A DNA stretch of 59,516 nt from Pseudomonadales bacterium. Its GTDB lineage: Bacteria > Pseudomonadota > Gammaproteobacteria > Pseudomonadales > UBA5518. Position 1 is the stretch's first letter. Each line of letters opens with the position of its first letter. Positions 1 through 9,049 of this stretch are shown in pieces. Below the pieces are notes generated by a model. The model ran no database searches and was not told the DNA's origin. It was given only the letters and a program-made list of their open reading frames with translations. Both the position numbers and the translations under genes were made by a program. Location of the stretch: contig JAJVIG010000012.1 of assembly GCA_022072145.1 (NCBI GenBank), positions 93,129 to 152,644 of the forward strand, given 5' to 3'.

Positions 1-624
1 CGAGCCGGCGCCGATGGCCCGTGCGTAGACGTCGACCAGCGTGCCGCGCGCGCGGTGGAAATCGAAGTTGTGCAGCACGATGTGGGCCGCCGGAAACGCG
101 GCCTGCCAATCGTCGCGCAGCGCGCACCAGTCATAGCCGCGACGATAACCCGGCGCGACGAACGGACGGCTGCTGCCCATTCCCTTGACGTCCTGGTTGT
201 ACCCTGATGCCATCAGGTCGTCCTGGCGCCGTACGAAGCACAGTACGCGCGCAACCGGCACGCCGAGTCCGGCAAAGAGTTCCGCGACACGTGCCGGTTC
301 CGCCAGATAGAAGTACTCCGACGAAACGCACGCCGAACGCACTCCCGCGCCCTTCAGTCCGGCGAGCAGCGCCTCGCTGGCCGCCGCGAACGGCAGCGCA
401 CGGATGTTCGCCACGTCCTGCGACTGCAGCCGTTTCTCGTCGTCGATGCACTCCACCGCCAGCCGGTGCGCCTCCATCACCGCCGGCAGCACGAACACGC
501 CGTCGGCGGCCAGCGCGCGACGATTCGCCCGCCCCCAGTTCTGCACCGCCGTGCTGCCGGTCTTCGGCAACCCGATGTGCAGCACCACGCCCGCGGGGCG
601 ATCCGGCGTGCGTGCCGCACTCAC
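1..624 (-). CDS. Sulfotransferase family protein (C-terminus beyond window)
   Basis: An open frame runs from a GTG at 624 to the window edge (208 codons seen). Residues 15-22 carry the P-loop-like motif LPKTGSTA, typical of PAPS-dependent sulfotransferases (5'-phosphosulfate-binding loop), followed by a predicted alpha/beta fold. The GTG overlaps the TGA of the upstream glycosyltransferase (GTGA), so the two are translationally coupled in one operon. By family the enzyme would transfer sulfate from PAPS to a hydroxyl, here most likely on the polysaccharide or glycan made by its neighbours. The substrate is inference, and the 3'-phosphate-binding part is only partly visible. Confidence 0.72.
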   Translation of the reverse strand, partial: MSAARTPDRPAGVVLHIGLPKTGSTAVQNWGRANRRALAADGVFVLPAVMEAHRLAVECIDDEKRLQSQDVANIRALPFAAASEALLAGLKGAGVRSACVSSEYFYLAEPARVAELFAGLGVPVARVLCFVRRQDDLMASGYNQDVKGMGSSRPFVAPGYRRGYDWCALRDDWQAAFPAAHIVLHNFDFHRARGTLVDVYARAIGAGS

Positions 625-3600
625 CACGACACTCCGGCGCGATGCACGGTGGCCCAGCCGTGGCCCGCGTGCGCCGCCAGCAGCGGCACGATACGCTCCA
701 GCGCGTGCAGCAGCGTGCCGTCATAGGGCAGCGGCTCGGCCGGCAGGTCCTCGAGCCGCAGCCCGAGCGCCCACAGCGGCTCGAGCACCGCGCGCCGTGC
801 CCAGAACATGCCGCCGAGCGGAAAGCGCAGATAGGCCGGTGCCTCGGTGCCCAGACCGAGGCGCGCCAGCAGTTCGCGCGCGTGTTCGCGATTGGCACCC
901 CAGCCGACCAGGTGACGGTCCTCGGGGAACAGCAGTCCGAGGTGCGGATCGTTCACGAAGCAGTCCAGCACGAAAGGCAGCACCTCGCCGCGCCGCCCGA
1001 CCAGCGTCTCGAGGATGAACTCGCGCCACGAGCCGCCGAAGCCTCCCCCCGCGTCACCGTGCTCGCTCTTCTTGCCGTGGAAATGCCCGATCAGGTCGTA
1101 GCCGCGCAGTGCCTCGACGAACTCGCCGCAGAGCAGCGGGCCGAAATTGCGCCCGCGGTTCGGAAAGACGCCGAAGCGTACCGAGCGGAAATCACCGAAA
1201 TCGACCGCCACGTCCTGCGCCGCGTCCTCGTCGGTCAGCGAGACGAAGAAATCGAAGCGCTCCTGCCACGGCGCGAAGGCTTCCGCGAAGTGGCGCGCCA
1301 GTTCCGGATAATGCAGGTGCAGGTGCACCGCCGCGCGCAGACCGTCGCCCTCCGGCATGCCGACGTTTTCACGGTAGGCCCGGCAGTCGTGCGTGAAGCG
1401 CAGTGCCGCGTCGGCGGACCCGGCCAGGAACGGATCGAAGCCAGGGCGCGGCGCATGACGCAGCACGCCGCTCGCGGCCGCGGTGAGGTAGTCGCTCAGC
1501 AGCTCGGGCTCGCGCCCGCCGGCGAGACGACCGGAATGGAACAGCGGATCGAGGAAACGGTTGCCGTTCAGTTCGGTGATCCGCCGTTCGCGGGCCGCGC
1601 GTGCCGTGCGCGCCTCGAGCGCCTGGCGTTCGATGAACGCCGCATACTGCCCGAAATCGAGCTCCTCGCGCACGATCTCGGGACCGGGCCGGCACCCGGC
1701 GAGATGGGCCGGATCCAGACAGCGCAGCAGGCCCTCGGCGGCGTCGCCCGGGTCGAGGTAGGAGGCGATCCAGGCCGGTGCGCGATGGCGGCGCAGGAAC
1801 TCCGCGCATCCGGTGGCAGCCTCGAAACAGACGACGGGAACACCGGCGGCCAGCGCATCGATCACGACGTTCGGAAACGGATCGAGCCGTGACGGGAGAT
1901 AGAAGACGTCAGCCAGCCCGAACACGGTGTCCAGATCCGGCTGCGCGTCGAGCATGAACACATGGTCGGCAAGACCGGCACGCGCGATCGCATCGTGGAT
2001 CCACACCGAGCAGTGAACGTCCGTATCGGGCTCGTAGCCTTCGCCTACCCACAGGAAACGGAAATCGTCACCGAAACGGCGCCGGAACTGGATCGCGGTC
2101 TGCACGAAGATGTCCACGCCCTTGCGCGGCTGCACATATCCGGCACCGACCACGATGCGCACGTCGGCGCCGGCCGGCACGCGCAGGCACGCGAGCAGTT
2201 CCTCCCGCGTGAGGCTCTCTTCGTCGGCGGCGCGCGGCAGCGCCGCCAGCCGCCCCTGGGGACGCACCACGCAGTTCAGCGGCTCGCCGGCCACCGCCCC
2301 GCGTTCGAACTCCTTGCGCAGCGAATCCAGCACCAGTTCGGCCGGGAACACGCAGCGGTCCGCCTGCATCGCGATCTGCGCCACCTTGCCCTTGGGATGC
2401 GAATACTCGGCGAATTCGTGTACCAGAGCCACGGTCGCGATGCGCCGGTGCGCCAGTGCGTCGATGAACGGGCTGGTCTCGACCGAATTGGTGATCGCGA
2501 AATCGATCGGCCGCGCCAGCAGCAGCTGCTTCAGCATCAGCCGGCACGCCGCGGCCGACGGTGGGTATTCGCCGTACAGGCAGGAGAAACGCCCGAAGGA
2601 TTCGTCCAGCTCCCCCCGGACGCCGGTCAGGGTGATCACGTTGTAGCGCGCCGCCAGCGTACGCACCAGCGCCAGCCCGACCAACGGAGCACCGGTGCGC
2701 GATGCGGCGTGGTTCACGCAGATGCAGGTCGGCCGGTTGCGGTCGAATACACGTCCTCCGGCCGCGATCGCGGCATCGAAGTCGTACCACGCCAGCCGCC
2801 CCTCGCGCTCGCCGTGTTCGGCGAAGTGCCAGAACGGATGGTAGGAGTGCAACACGTTGGCGCCCGCCAGATCGGGGTTGCTCGCGAGGTAGTACTCGTG
2901 GTCGAAACGCGCGCAGGGCTGGAGTCCGCGCTCCACGCCGTGCAGGAAGTAGTGCTCCAGTGCATCGGCGGCCTCGGTGCCGGGTTCGAGTCCGGCATCC
3001 AGCGCGTAACGCTGGTGGTCGAACAGCGCACGTGCCGCCTGCGATGCGCACAGTCGCTCCAGCTTGCGCGCCGAGGCGATCCTCGCCTCGCGCAGGCCGT
3101 GCACCAGGTAGTGCGCGAAGGCGTTGCCGTGCGCATCGTCGTAGCGCCGGCGGTAGAAATCGCGGTCGAAGTCCACGTTCGGCTTCAGTTCGATCGACTC
3201 GCCCAGGAACAGGTAGTGACGGATCGCCTCGGTCTGCGTGAAGAACACCCGTCCGGCCTGCCGGGCGTAGAACGGCAGGTCGAACAAGCCACTGCCGGCG
3301 ATGATCGCGAGGTCGCGCTCGAGCGCGGCGGTGTCGGTGTAACGGTGTTCGCCGCGCCCGTGCACGAGGTAGTGGACCAGCGCGTTCATGCCGGCCGCGG
3401 CGACGTCGGGATAGGTCGCATGGTAGAAGCCGACGTCGAAATCGGGACCCGGCGACACGCCGTCGGGTTCACCGCGCTCGAGGAAATGCGCGATCGCACC
3501 CTCGGCATCGAGATCCACTCCCGCCGCCTCGCAGTAGAAATCGCGGTCGAACAGGCCACTGCCGCGCAGCAGCGCAGGAAAATCGGGCGCCGCCGCCAGC

Positions 3601-3644
3601 TCGTCAGTGGTGCCACCCAGATCCGTCTCGATCCGCTCGTTCAT
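621..3644 (-). CDS. Multidomain glycosyltransferase with GT4 and RgpF (rhamnan synthesis) domains
   Basis: 1007 residues. Residues 1-285 hold repeated units of the form FD..FY....D....HYL.HG (about six half-repeats), as found at the N-terminus of large polysaccharide glycosyltransferases. A GT4-like GT-B domain follows, with the donor-side motif GYVQPRKG near residue 499 and DPFPNVVIDALAAG near 585. The last ~240 residues resemble the rhamnan synthesis F domain (HLHYPEL near 771, RGRNFGPLL, HFHGKK near 855). It is expected to act in the cytoplasm or at the inner membrane, adding sugars to a surface polysaccharide. It lies 16 bp downstream of an epimerase gene and overlaps a sulfotransferase gene, forming a polysaccharide operon. 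Sugar and linkage cannot be read from the sequence. Confidence 0.82.
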   Translation of the reverse strand: MNERIETDLGGTTDELAAAPDFPALLRGSGLFDRDFYCEAAGVDLDAEGAIAHFLERGEPDGVSPGPDFDVGFYHATYPDVAAAGMNALVHYLVHGRGEHRYTDTAALERDLAIIAGSGLFDLPFYARQAGRVFFTQTEAIRHYLFLGESIELKPNVDFDRDFYRRRYDDAHGNAFAHYLVHGLREARIASARKLERLCASQAARALFDHQRYALDAGLEPGTEAADALEHYFLHGVERGLQPCARFDHEYYLASNPDLAGANVLHSYHPFWHFAEHGEREGRLAWYDFDAAIAAGGRVFDRNRPTCICVNHAASRTGAPLVGLALVRTLAARYNVITLTGVRGELDESFGRFSCLYGEYPPSAAACRLMLKQLLLARPIDFAITNSVETSPFIDALAHRRIATVALVHEFAEYSHPKGKVAQIAMQADRCVFPAELVLDSLRKEFERGAVAGEPLNCVVRPQGRLAALPRAADEESLTREELLACLRVPAGADVRIVVGAGYVQPRKGVDIFVQTAIQFRRRFGDDFRFLWVGEGYEPDTDVHCSVWIHDAIARAGLADHVFMLDAQPDLDTVFGLADVFYLPSRLDPFPNVVIDALAAGVPVVCFEAATGCAEFLRRHRAPAWIASYLDPGDAAEGLLRCLDPAHLAGCRPGPEIVREELDFGQYAAFIERQALEARTARAARERRITELNGNRFLDPLFHSGRLAGGREPELLSDYLTAAASGVLRHAPRPGFDPFLAGSADAALRFTHDCRAYRENVGMPEGDGLRAAVHLHLHYPELARHFAEAFAPWQERFDFFVSLTDEDAAQDVAVDFGDFRSVRFGVFPNRGRNFGPLLCGEFVEALRGYDLIGHFHGKKSEHGDAGGGFGGSWREFILETLVGRRGEVLPFVLDCFVNDPHLGLLFPEDRHLVGWGANREHARELLARLGLGTEAPAYLRFPLGGMFWARRAVLEPLWALGLRLEDLPAEPLPYDGTLLHALERIVPLLAAHAGHGWATVHRAGVSW

Positions 3645-3660
3645 CCCGTTGCCATCCTGA

Positions 3661-4572
3661 TCAGGAAACAGTGACCTGGGCGCCCCACAGTCGCTCTATG
3701 CCCTCGCGCGGAGCGATCCGCGGGCACCACGCCAGGCGCTGCCCGATGCGCCGCACGTCGAGCCTGCTGCAATGCACGTCCCATGCGAAGCCCTCGCGGT
3801 ACTCGACCGCGAATGCGCGGCCGGTGACCGCGCGCACCAGTGCGATGACCTCGTCGACCGTATGCGACTCGCCCGAGCCGAGATTGTAGAGTCCGGTCGC
3901 CCGCAATTCGATGACCCGGCCCACCGCCTCGCTCAGGTCGCCAGCAGCGAGGTAGTCCTTGCGCGCGCTTCCGTCACCCCATACCACCGCGGGGCGGCCC
4001 GTCTGCGCACTGTGGAGCAGGTGCGCGATCAGTCCCTGCGGCTTGTCGGGATCGAGCAGGTAGCCGTACGGATTCGCGACCCGCAGCACGGTCGAATCGA
4101 GCCCGCAGGCGAGCGTGAAATCGTCGATCAGCCGCTCGGCCGCGAGCTTGGCCCGCCCGTACCAGCCGATCGGCCGGCACGGGTCGTCCTCGCGGCTGCC
4201 GCGCCCGGCCGGCGCCTCGCCGTAGACCGTGCCGCCGGACGAGAAGAACACCAGCTGCGGTCGGCCTTCCTGCGGCAGCCCGGCCAGCGTGCGCAGCATC
4301 CCCGCGAGCCACGGCAGGTCGGTCTGCCATTCGCTGCCGGGAGAACGTTCGGCGAGCGCCGGCACGGTGCTCCACGCCAGGTGCAGCACCGCATCGAACG
4401 ACGCGAGACAGGCGGCCGACGCCGCCTCGCGGCAATCGATGAACCGCGTGTCGGCGACACGGGAGCTCACGACGACGTGGTGTCCGCGTTGCGCGAGCGC
4501 GACCGCCAGGAGCCGGGAGAGACGACCGCGCCCACCGGTGATGAGCACGCGCTTGCAGTTACTGGAATCCAA
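3661..4572 (-). CDS. NAD-dependent epimerase/dehydratase (extended SDR)
   Basis: 303 residues. The N-terminus has the Rossmann motif RVLITGGRGRLS (residues 8-19), in which the third glycine of the usual GxxGxxG is Ser19. The catalytic pair is Y138-G-R-A-K142 (YxxxK), preceded by the serine-rich FFSSGGTVYG, typical of nucleotide-sugar epimerases, dehydratases and 4-keto-reductases. It probably interconverts an NDP-sugar for the glycosyltransferase just downstream (16-bp gap). The start ATG at 4572 places the dinucleotide motif at the usual distance from the N-terminus. Exact substrate is unknown. It is divergent from the gene at 4788, with about 215 bp between. Confidence 0.82.
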   Translation of the reverse strand: MDSSNCKRVLITGGRGRLSRLLAVALAQRGHHVVVSSRVADTRFIDCREAASAACLASFDAVLHLAWSTVPALAERSPGSEWQTDLPWLAGMLRTLAGLPQEGRPQLVFFSSGGTVYGEAPAGRGSREDDPCRPIGWYGRAKLAAERLIDDFTLACGLDSTVLRVANPYGYLLDPDKPQGLIAHLLHSAQTGRPAVVWGDGSARKDYLAAGDLSEAVGRVIELRATGLYNLGSGESHTVDEVIALVRAVTGRAFAVEYREGFAWDVHCSRLDVRRIGQRLAWCPRIAPREGIERLWGAQVTVS

Positions 4573-4739
4573 CGCGGTGACGCCCGACTCGGCCAGGGAG
4601 GCGCGATATTAACCCACCCGGGGACGCGCACCCAGACCCGGCCGGGACTCGCGGGCGCGGCGCCCGGCGACAGGCGGCGATTTTGGCGGCAATAGTTACA
4701 ACCTCCCGCAGCGCCGGAGCCGACCCCGGTGGGTTTTTT

Positions 4740-4745
4740 TATAAT
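4740..4745 (+). promoter_or_regulatory. Candidate -10 box (TATAAT) for the 4788 gene
   Basis: A perfect TATAAT follows a run of seven T in an otherwise GC-rich divergent gap (4573-4787). It lies 43 bp upstream of the ATG at 4788. No convincing -35 hexamer is seen 16-18 bp upstream, so activity is inferred only. Confidence 0.4.
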
Positions 4746-4787
4746 GGTCCCATCGCGGTCACCGGGGGCGCATCGCGCCCGCGCCAC

Positions 4788-5690
4788 ATGAACGAAGCAG
4801 TGAAGGACGGCACCCTCGAGGTGCTCGACGGTAAACCGGTGATCTTCTACGAAGGGTACTGGATCCGCTACTACGCTCCTCCCGAGAACTCCCTGCCCGA
4901 GAAGAAGCGCCTCATCGACCAGATGACCAAGCGCGCCTTCCACCATACCGAGGACGGCATCAACACCCCGGGGCGCAAGCTCGAGCGCGCGCGCACCGCC
5001 TGGGAAACCGAGACCGACCCGGCGCGCAAGCGCGTCAACGCCGCGATGCTGGCCGGTGCGCTGTTCAACCGCGCGACCGACCTGTTCACCACGATCGTCG
5101 AGCTCGCCGAGATGGGGGTCGAGATCAGCGTCGACAACGAACTGATGAAGCAGTGCGGCGACTGCTTCAAGGAAGCGCTGGAGCTCGGCCGCTTCGTCAA
5201 GCACTACAGCGGCGAGGAAGGCATCGACGAGTTGTGGGGCGAGCCCTTCAAGGCGTTCACGCTGCCGATCGCAACCGTCTACGAGAGCCGCTACATGAAG
5301 ATCGCGCGCACCATGCGCGACATCGACGGGCTGGCCGACCGGATGGAGCAGGTGTTCGCATCCCTGCCCGGTTTCAGCGGCTTCGGCGAACGGATCCGCG
5401 AACTCGCGGCCGCGGCCAAGCTCGAGGCGGAGACCATGAAGAGCGACCCGGTGATCTTCCGCGTCTGGCCGCGTTTCGTCGCCGCCTGCGAGGCCGTGAT
5501 CGATTTCCGCCCCGGATTGCCCGCCGAGCCCACCGCCCGGCAGCTGCGCCACGCCGACGAGGCCGTGCGCATCATCTGCGAGGGCAAGCAGGTCATCGAA
5601 TACCTGGCCGGTGCGCGCGTGCCGATGCCCAAGACCACGGCCGCCTACCACCGGCGCTGCGAGGAATTCCGCGAACGCGTGCTCGGTTAG
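4788..5690 (+). CDS. Conserved-looking hypothetical protein, soluble and helical
   Basis: 300 residues; I do not recognise the family. The longer open frame begins at 4683, but ATG 4788 follows the promoter-like TATAAT, and residues upstream of it look non-coding. The protein has no signal peptide or membrane segment and is rich in charged helical stretches. Notable points are an N-terminal segment rich in aromatics ([12 protein letters not shown] near residues 21-32), a CGDCFKE pair of cysteines near residue 123, and many Glu/Lys. Codon use matches the neighbours, so it is not an obvious import. It stands alone between a divergent polysaccharide operon and rimO, 55 bp upstream of rimO, and could be co-transcribed with rimO. 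No function is proposed. Confidence 0.75.
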   Translation: MNEAVKDGTLEVLDGKPVIFYEGYWIRYYAPPENSLPEKKRLIDQMTKRAFHHTEDGINTPGRKLERARTAWETETDPARKRVNAAMLAGALFNRATDLFTTIVELAEMGVEISVDNELMKQCGDCFKEALELGRFVKHYSGEEGIDELWGEPFKAFTLPIATVYESRYMKIARTMRDIDGLADRMEQVFASLPGFSGFGERIRELAAAAKLEAETMKSDPVIFRVWPRFVAACEAVIDFRPGLPAEPTARQLRHADEAVRIICEGKQVIEYLAGARVPMPKTTAAYHRRCEEFRERVLG

Positions 5691-5745
5691 CCTCGGCGCG
5701 GCGCCTTGCGTAGAATACGCGCCCCCGGTGCGCGCGAGACCCGTC

Positions 5746-7071
5746 ATGAACCAGCCCAAAGTCGGATTCGTCAGCCTCGGCTGCCCCAAGGCTCTGGTCG
5801 ATTCCGAGCGCATCCTGACGCAGCTGCGCCTCGACGGTTACGGCGTGGTGCCGACCTACGAGAACGCCGACATCGTGGTGATCAACACCTGCGGCTTCAT
5901 CGACAGCGCGAAGCAGGAGTCGCTGGACGCGATCGGCGAGGCGATCCGCGAGAACGGCCGCGTGATCGTGACCGGCTGCATGGGCGCGATGGCCGGGGAG
6001 ATCACGCGCGTGCACCCGCAGGTGCTGAGCGTCAGCGGACCGCAGGCCTACGAGGCGGTGGTGGGCGCGGTGCACCAGTACCTGCCGGCCCCGGCACGCG
6101 GGCACGATCCCTTCGTGGACCTGGTACCGCCGCAGGGCGTGAAGCTCACGCCGCGGCACTACGCGTATCTCAAGATCTCGGAAGGCTGCAACCACCGCTG
6201 CAGTTTCTGCATCATCCCGCAGCTGCGCGGCGACCTGGTCAGCCGTCCGGTCGGCGAGGTGATGGAGGAGGCCGAGCGCCTGGTGAAGGCCGGCGTGCGC
6301 GAGCTGCTGATCATCTCGCAGGACACCAGCGCCTACGGCGTGGACCTGAAGTACCGCACCGGCTTCTGGGCCGGCCGGCCGCTGAAGACGCGCATGCTCG
6401 AGCTGTGCCAGGCGCTCGGCGAACTCGGCGTCTGGGTGCGCCTGCACTACGTCTACCCGTACCCGCACGTCGACGACATCGTGCCCCTGATGGCCGAGGG
6501 CAAGCTGCTGCCGTACCTGGACATTCCGTTCCAGCACGCGAATCCGCGCATCCTGAAGGCGATGAAGCGCCCGGGAACCGCCGAGGGCATGCTCGATCGC
6601 ATCGCGCACTGGCGCTCGATCTGCCCCGATCTCGCGCTGCGCAGCACCTTCATCGTGGGCTTTCCGGGCGAGACCGAGCAGGAGTTCGAGGAACTGCTCG
6701 ACTTCCTCGACGAGGCGGAACTCGACCGCGTCGGCTGCTTCCGCTATTCGCCGGTCGATGGCGCAGCAGCCAATGCGCTGCCGGACCAGGTGCCCGAGGA
6801 CGTCAAGGAAGAGCGCTGGCAGCGCCTGATGGAACTGCAGGCGGAAATCAGCGCCGACCGCCTGCAGGCGCGCATCGGCCGGGAGATCGACGTGATCGTG
6901 GACGCGGTCGACGGTGACGGGGCGCGCGCGCGCTCCAGCGCCGATGCGCCCGAGATCGACGGCGTGGTGCACATCGTGGACCCCGACGGACTGCGTCCCG
7001 GCGAGATCGTGCGCGTGCGCGTCGAGGGCGCCGACGACTACGATCTGTGGGCGGTGCCGGTGGCGCGATGA
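5746..7071 (+). CDS. rimO: Ribosomal protein S12 methylthiotransferase RimO
   Basis: 441 residues, normal for the family. RimO is a radical-SAM enzyme that adds a methylthio group to the conserved aspartate of ribosomal protein S12. The N-terminal UPF0004 domain supplies the three cysteines of the auxiliary cluster (C13 in SLGCPK, C49 in NTCGF, C78 in TGCMG). The radical-SAM CxxxCxxC motif is C148-NHR-C152-SF-C155. A TRAM domain closes the C-terminus. ATG 5746 gives the family-typical start ([17 protein letters not shown]); the longer frame from 5611 overlaps the previous gene. The stop overlaps the rsmE start by 4 bp (ATGA), indicating translational coupling with another ribosome-modifying enzyme. 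Confidence 0.95.
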   Translation: MNQPKVGFVSLGCPKALVDSERILTQLRLDGYGVVPTYENADIVVINTCGFIDSAKQESLDAIGEAIRENGRVIVTGCMGAMAGEITRVHPQVLSVSGPQAYEAVVGAVHQYLPAPARGHDPFVDLVPPQGVKLTPRHYAYLKISEGCNHRCSFCIIPQLRGDLVSRPVGEVMEEAERLVKAGVRELLIISQDTSAYGVDLKYRTGFWAGRPLKTRMLELCQALGELGVWVRLHYVYPYPHVDDIVPLMAEGKLLPYLDIPFQHANPRILKAMKRPGTAEGMLDRIAHWRSICPDLALRSTFIVGFPGETEQEFEELLDFLDEAELDRVGCFRYSPVDGAAANALPDQVPEDVKEERWQRLMELQAEISADRLQARIGREIDVIVDAVDGDGARARSSADAPEIDGVVHIVDPDGLRPGEIVRVRVEGADDYDLWAVPVAR

Positions 7072-7787
7072 ACCTGCTGCTGCTCGCGCCACGCGAGTTG
7101 CGCGAGCCGGACCTCGCCGCGGTGTCCTTTACGCGCTACCCGGCGCGCCCCGGCCTGTGGCCTCCCGTGCCCGGCCGGCGGCTGCGCGTGGGACTCGTCG
7201 ACGGCTTGCTCGGCGAGGGCGTCGTCGAGGCGCTCGAGGACGCGCACGTGCTGGTCCGTTTCCGGCTCGACTCCCCGCCACCGCCACCGCTTCCGCTCGG
7301 CCTGGTGCTCGCGCTGCCGCGGCCGAAGATGCTGCGCCGCGTGCTGCGCGGCGCCGCCGAGCTCGGCATCAAGCGCATCTGGCTGGTCAACGCCGGGCGG
7401 GTCGACAAGAGCTACTGGCAGAGTCCGCTGCTGGCGCCGGAGGCGATCGCCGCGTGGCTCGGCGCCGGGCTGGAGCAGGCGGTGGACACCGTGCTGCCCG
7501 AGGTCGTGCTGCGCCCCCGCCTCAAACCGTTCGTCGAGGACGAACTGCCGGCGATCGCCGCCGGCACCGGCTGCGTGATCGCGCATCCCGCAGCCTCGGC
7601 GCCGCTGGTCGCGGCGGGCAACGCCCCGGTGACGCTGGCGATCGGTCCCGAGGGCGGCTTCAGCGACTTCGAGCTGGGCCTGTTTGCAGTGGCGGGCTTC
7701 ACTGCCGCCTCGCTGGGGGCACGCGTGCTGCGCGTGGAAACGGCGCTGCCGGTGATCGTGGCGAACCTGTTTCCGGCCGCCCGCTGA
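7068..7787 (+). CDS. rsmE: 16S rRNA (uracil1498-N3)-methyltransferase RsmE
   Basis: 239 residues. RsmE is a SPOUT (trefoil-knot) methyltransferase that uses SAM to methylate U1498 of 16S rRNA. The C-terminal knot region shows the family signatures: a central segment [20 protein letters not shown], then [13 protein letters not shown], and a [11 protein letters not shown] tail that binds SAM. An N-terminal PUA-like domain precedes it. The ATG at 7068 lies within the rimO stop (ATGA overlap), so the two are an operon. The gene ends 1 bp before the stop of the convergent XRE regulator, leaving no room for a separate terminator. Confidence 0.93.
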   Translation: MNLLLLAPRELREPDLAAVSFTRYPARPGLWPPVPGRRLRVGLVDGLLGEGVVEALEDAHVLVRFRLDSPPPPPLPLGLVLALPRPKMLRRVLRGAAELGIKRIWLVNAGRVDKSYWQSPLLAPEAIAAWLGAGLEQAVDTVLPEVVLRPRLKPFVEDELPAIAAGTGCVIAHPAASAPLVAAGNAPVTLAIGPEGGFSDFELGLFAVAGFTAASLGARVLRVETALPVIVANLFPAAR

Positions 7788-7788
7788 T

Positions 7789-8643
7789 TCAGTAGTGCAG
7801 CAGCGGGTGGCGCAGCGTGTCGTCGGCGAGCAGTTCGGCGCCACTGTAGGCGCGCTGCAAGTCCTCGGGCGTCAGCAGGCTGACCAGCAGCCGCGGTGAA
7901 CCCACGTACGGTGTGGCGCCCACCGTATTCACCGTGTACAGCCAGATGCGGGTGGGGCCATCGGGCATCGCCAGGCGCAGCTTGAAGCTGTTCTGGAAGG
8001 CGATACCTGCCCCGCGGCGGGCCCAACCGTCGGGGATCGAGGGACATGCGAGCAACGCGGCGAATTCGGCAGCCGCGCGCGCATCACCGCTCAGCAGCAC
8101 TTCCTGCTGCAGCGTGATCAGCAGCCGGCAGGCGACGTCCTCCCACTCGATCAGTCGCTCGCACAGGCCGCCCTGCGCGAAGAACATCCGGTAGCTGTTG
8201 ATCGGAGGCTCGAGGAACGCGGGCGGCACCAGCTCGCGCAGCAACGCCAGCCAGCCACGATTCACCAGCTGCAGGTTGCCGTACTCGTCCTGCACGGTGG
8301 CCGCCCACGGATCGAGCGCCCGCATGTTCAGCTCGAGCGATTTGTGCAGCCAGCGCATCTCGGGGGCCTGCAGCTCCACGCCCGGCGGATCGGGCGTGAA
8401 GCCGGCCGCCACCAGCAGCGTGGCGATGTCCTGCGGCTCGAGCCGGAACACACCGGCCAGCGCCAGCACCATGTTGCGTCCGGGCTGCGAACGCCCGGTC
8501 TCGAGGAAACTCAGGTGGCGCGCCGACACACCGGTCTCCAGCGCGAGCTCTTCCTGGCTGAGGCCGAAGGTGCTGCGCCAGAAACGCAGCAGCCGCCCGA
8601 AGGGGCCGGGCTGGTGTGCTGGCGGAGGGGAAGTCTCGCTCAC
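7789..8643 (-). CDS. XRE-family transcriptional regulator with MmyB-like ligand-binding domain
   Basis: 284 residues from GTG 8643. Residues ~12-70 form a helix-turn-helix of the Xre type (FGLSQEELALETGVSARHLS, then SFLETGRSQPG). The rest resembles the MmyB-like ligand-binding domain common in proteobacterial and actinobacterial regulators (LLVAAGFTP, then WDEYGNLQLVNRGW-like segments). It likely binds a small hydrophobic ligand and regulates a nearby or unlinked operon. The frame stays open for another 336 bp upstream, but that stretch is REP and MITE repeat DNA, so the extension is an artefact of stop-free palindromes; GTG 8643 is the last start before the HTH. It is convergent with rsmE. 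Confidence 0.82.
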   Translation of the reverse strand: MSETSPPPAHQPGPFGRLLRFWRSTFGLSQEELALETGVSARHLSFLETGRSQPGRNMVLALAGVFRLEPQDIATLLVAAGFTPDPPGVELQAPEMRWLHKSLELNMRALDPWAATVQDEYGNLQLVNRGWLALLRELVPPAFLEPPINSYRMFFAQGGLCERLIEWEDVACRLLITLQQEVLLSGDARAAAEFAALLACPSIPDGWARRGAGIAFQNSFKLRLAMPDGPTRIWLYTVNTVGATPYVGSPRLLVSLLTPEDLQRAYSGAELLADDTLRHPLLHY

Positions 8644-8707
8644 TGAACGCGTCCGTGGCTGCGCGCGGCATGGTAGCCGCGGCGGATCGGCAGGCACAAG
8701 CCTCCCC

Positions 8708-8754
8708 GTCGGGTTGAAACCCGACCTACGTCGTAGGTCGGCACTCATGCCGAC
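8708..8754. repeat. REP pair (BIME): stem types 3 and 4, head to head
   Basis: 8708-8729 is a REP read on the minus strand: GTAG followed by the palindrome GTCGGGTT-TCA-ACCCGAC. 8733-8754 is a second REP read on the plus strand: GTAG then GTCGGCA-CTCA-TGCCGAC. The two GTAG heads face each other with 3 bp between. REP palindromes with a 5' GTAG tetranucleotide are the classic substrate of REP-associated tyrosine transposases (RAYTs). None is encoded in this window. Confidence 0.85.
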
Positions 8755-8766
8755 GCAAGCCTGCCC

Positions 8767-8989
8767 GTCGGGTTGAAGGGGGTGTCGCAAGACCTCTCGC
8801 CGAGGGACGGTGCCAGCGCGCGGTGGCGATTTCACACCCGTGGGACGCCGTGAATACATCCCTGTAGGCTCGAACGCCGCATCCCTGCGGCGTACGCCCA
8901 CCGGTGCGAAATCGCCACCGCACGCTTCGCGAGGTTTTGCGACACCCTCTGAAACCCGACCTGCGGCGTAGGTCGGCATTCATGCCGAC
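8767..8989. repeat. Second copy of the same REP pair, interrupted in the type-3 loop
   Basis: The left half of a type-3 REP (GTCGGGTTGAA) ends at 8777 and its right half (TGAAACCCGAC, then a decayed CTGC for CTAC) resumes at 8950. Between them sits a 172-bp element flanked by TGAA on both sides. The partner type-4 REP (GTAG plus GTCGGCA-TTCA-TGCCGAC) follows at 8968-8989. With the insert removed, the block is a tandem copy of 8708-8754. Confidence 0.85.
8778..8949. mobile_element. MITE-like inverted-repeat element, copy 1 (172 bp)
   Basis: The ends are GGGGGTGTCGCAAGACC and, inverted, GAGGGTGTCGCAAAACC. The inner arms also pair: GGTGGCGATTTCACACCCG and, inverted, GGTGGCGATTTCGCACCGG. A small hairpin (CGCCGCA-TCCC-TGCGGCG) lies in the centre. 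A perfect 4-bp duplication TGAA (8774-8777 and 8950-8953) flanks it. It encodes no plausible protein, although frames through it lack stops. It matches 46114-46283 and 58597-58768. This organisation fits a non-autonomous element moved by a transposase encoded elsewhere. Confidence 0.85.
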
Positions 8990-9049
8990 GCAAACCGGAT
9001 CGATGCGAAAGCGTGTACGATCCGGCCCCGGCAGCTTCGGGAGCACGCA

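Larger units (their letters stand above)
8644..9049. other. 406-bp divergent gap between the XRE gene and xseA, mostly repeats
   Basis: No gene is seen here. 8708-8989 is occupied by two copies of a REP pair, the second split by a 172-bp MITE-like element. Only 8644-8707 and 8990-9049 are unique sequence, and these must hold the promoters of the two divergent genes. A TGTACGAT segment at about 9014 is the only weak -10 candidate for xseA. Confidence 0.6.

Noticed and set aside
207..1892. Long plus-strand open frames over the glycosyltransferase gene
   Set aside because: They are antisense to a convincing gene and have no family motifs; GC-rich codon bias leaves antisense frames open.
4700..4740. 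Rho-independent terminator before the 4788 gene (GC stretch then seven T)
   Set aside because: The possible stem has only four to five pairs and there is no upstream plus-strand gene to terminate; the T-run more likely belongs to a promoter.
8644..8979. An N-terminal extension of the XRE regulator by 112 residues
   Set aside because: The extension is translated REP and MITE sequence. Similar peptides appear from the other two MITE copies in unrelated contexts, so the frame is open only because the repeats lack stops.
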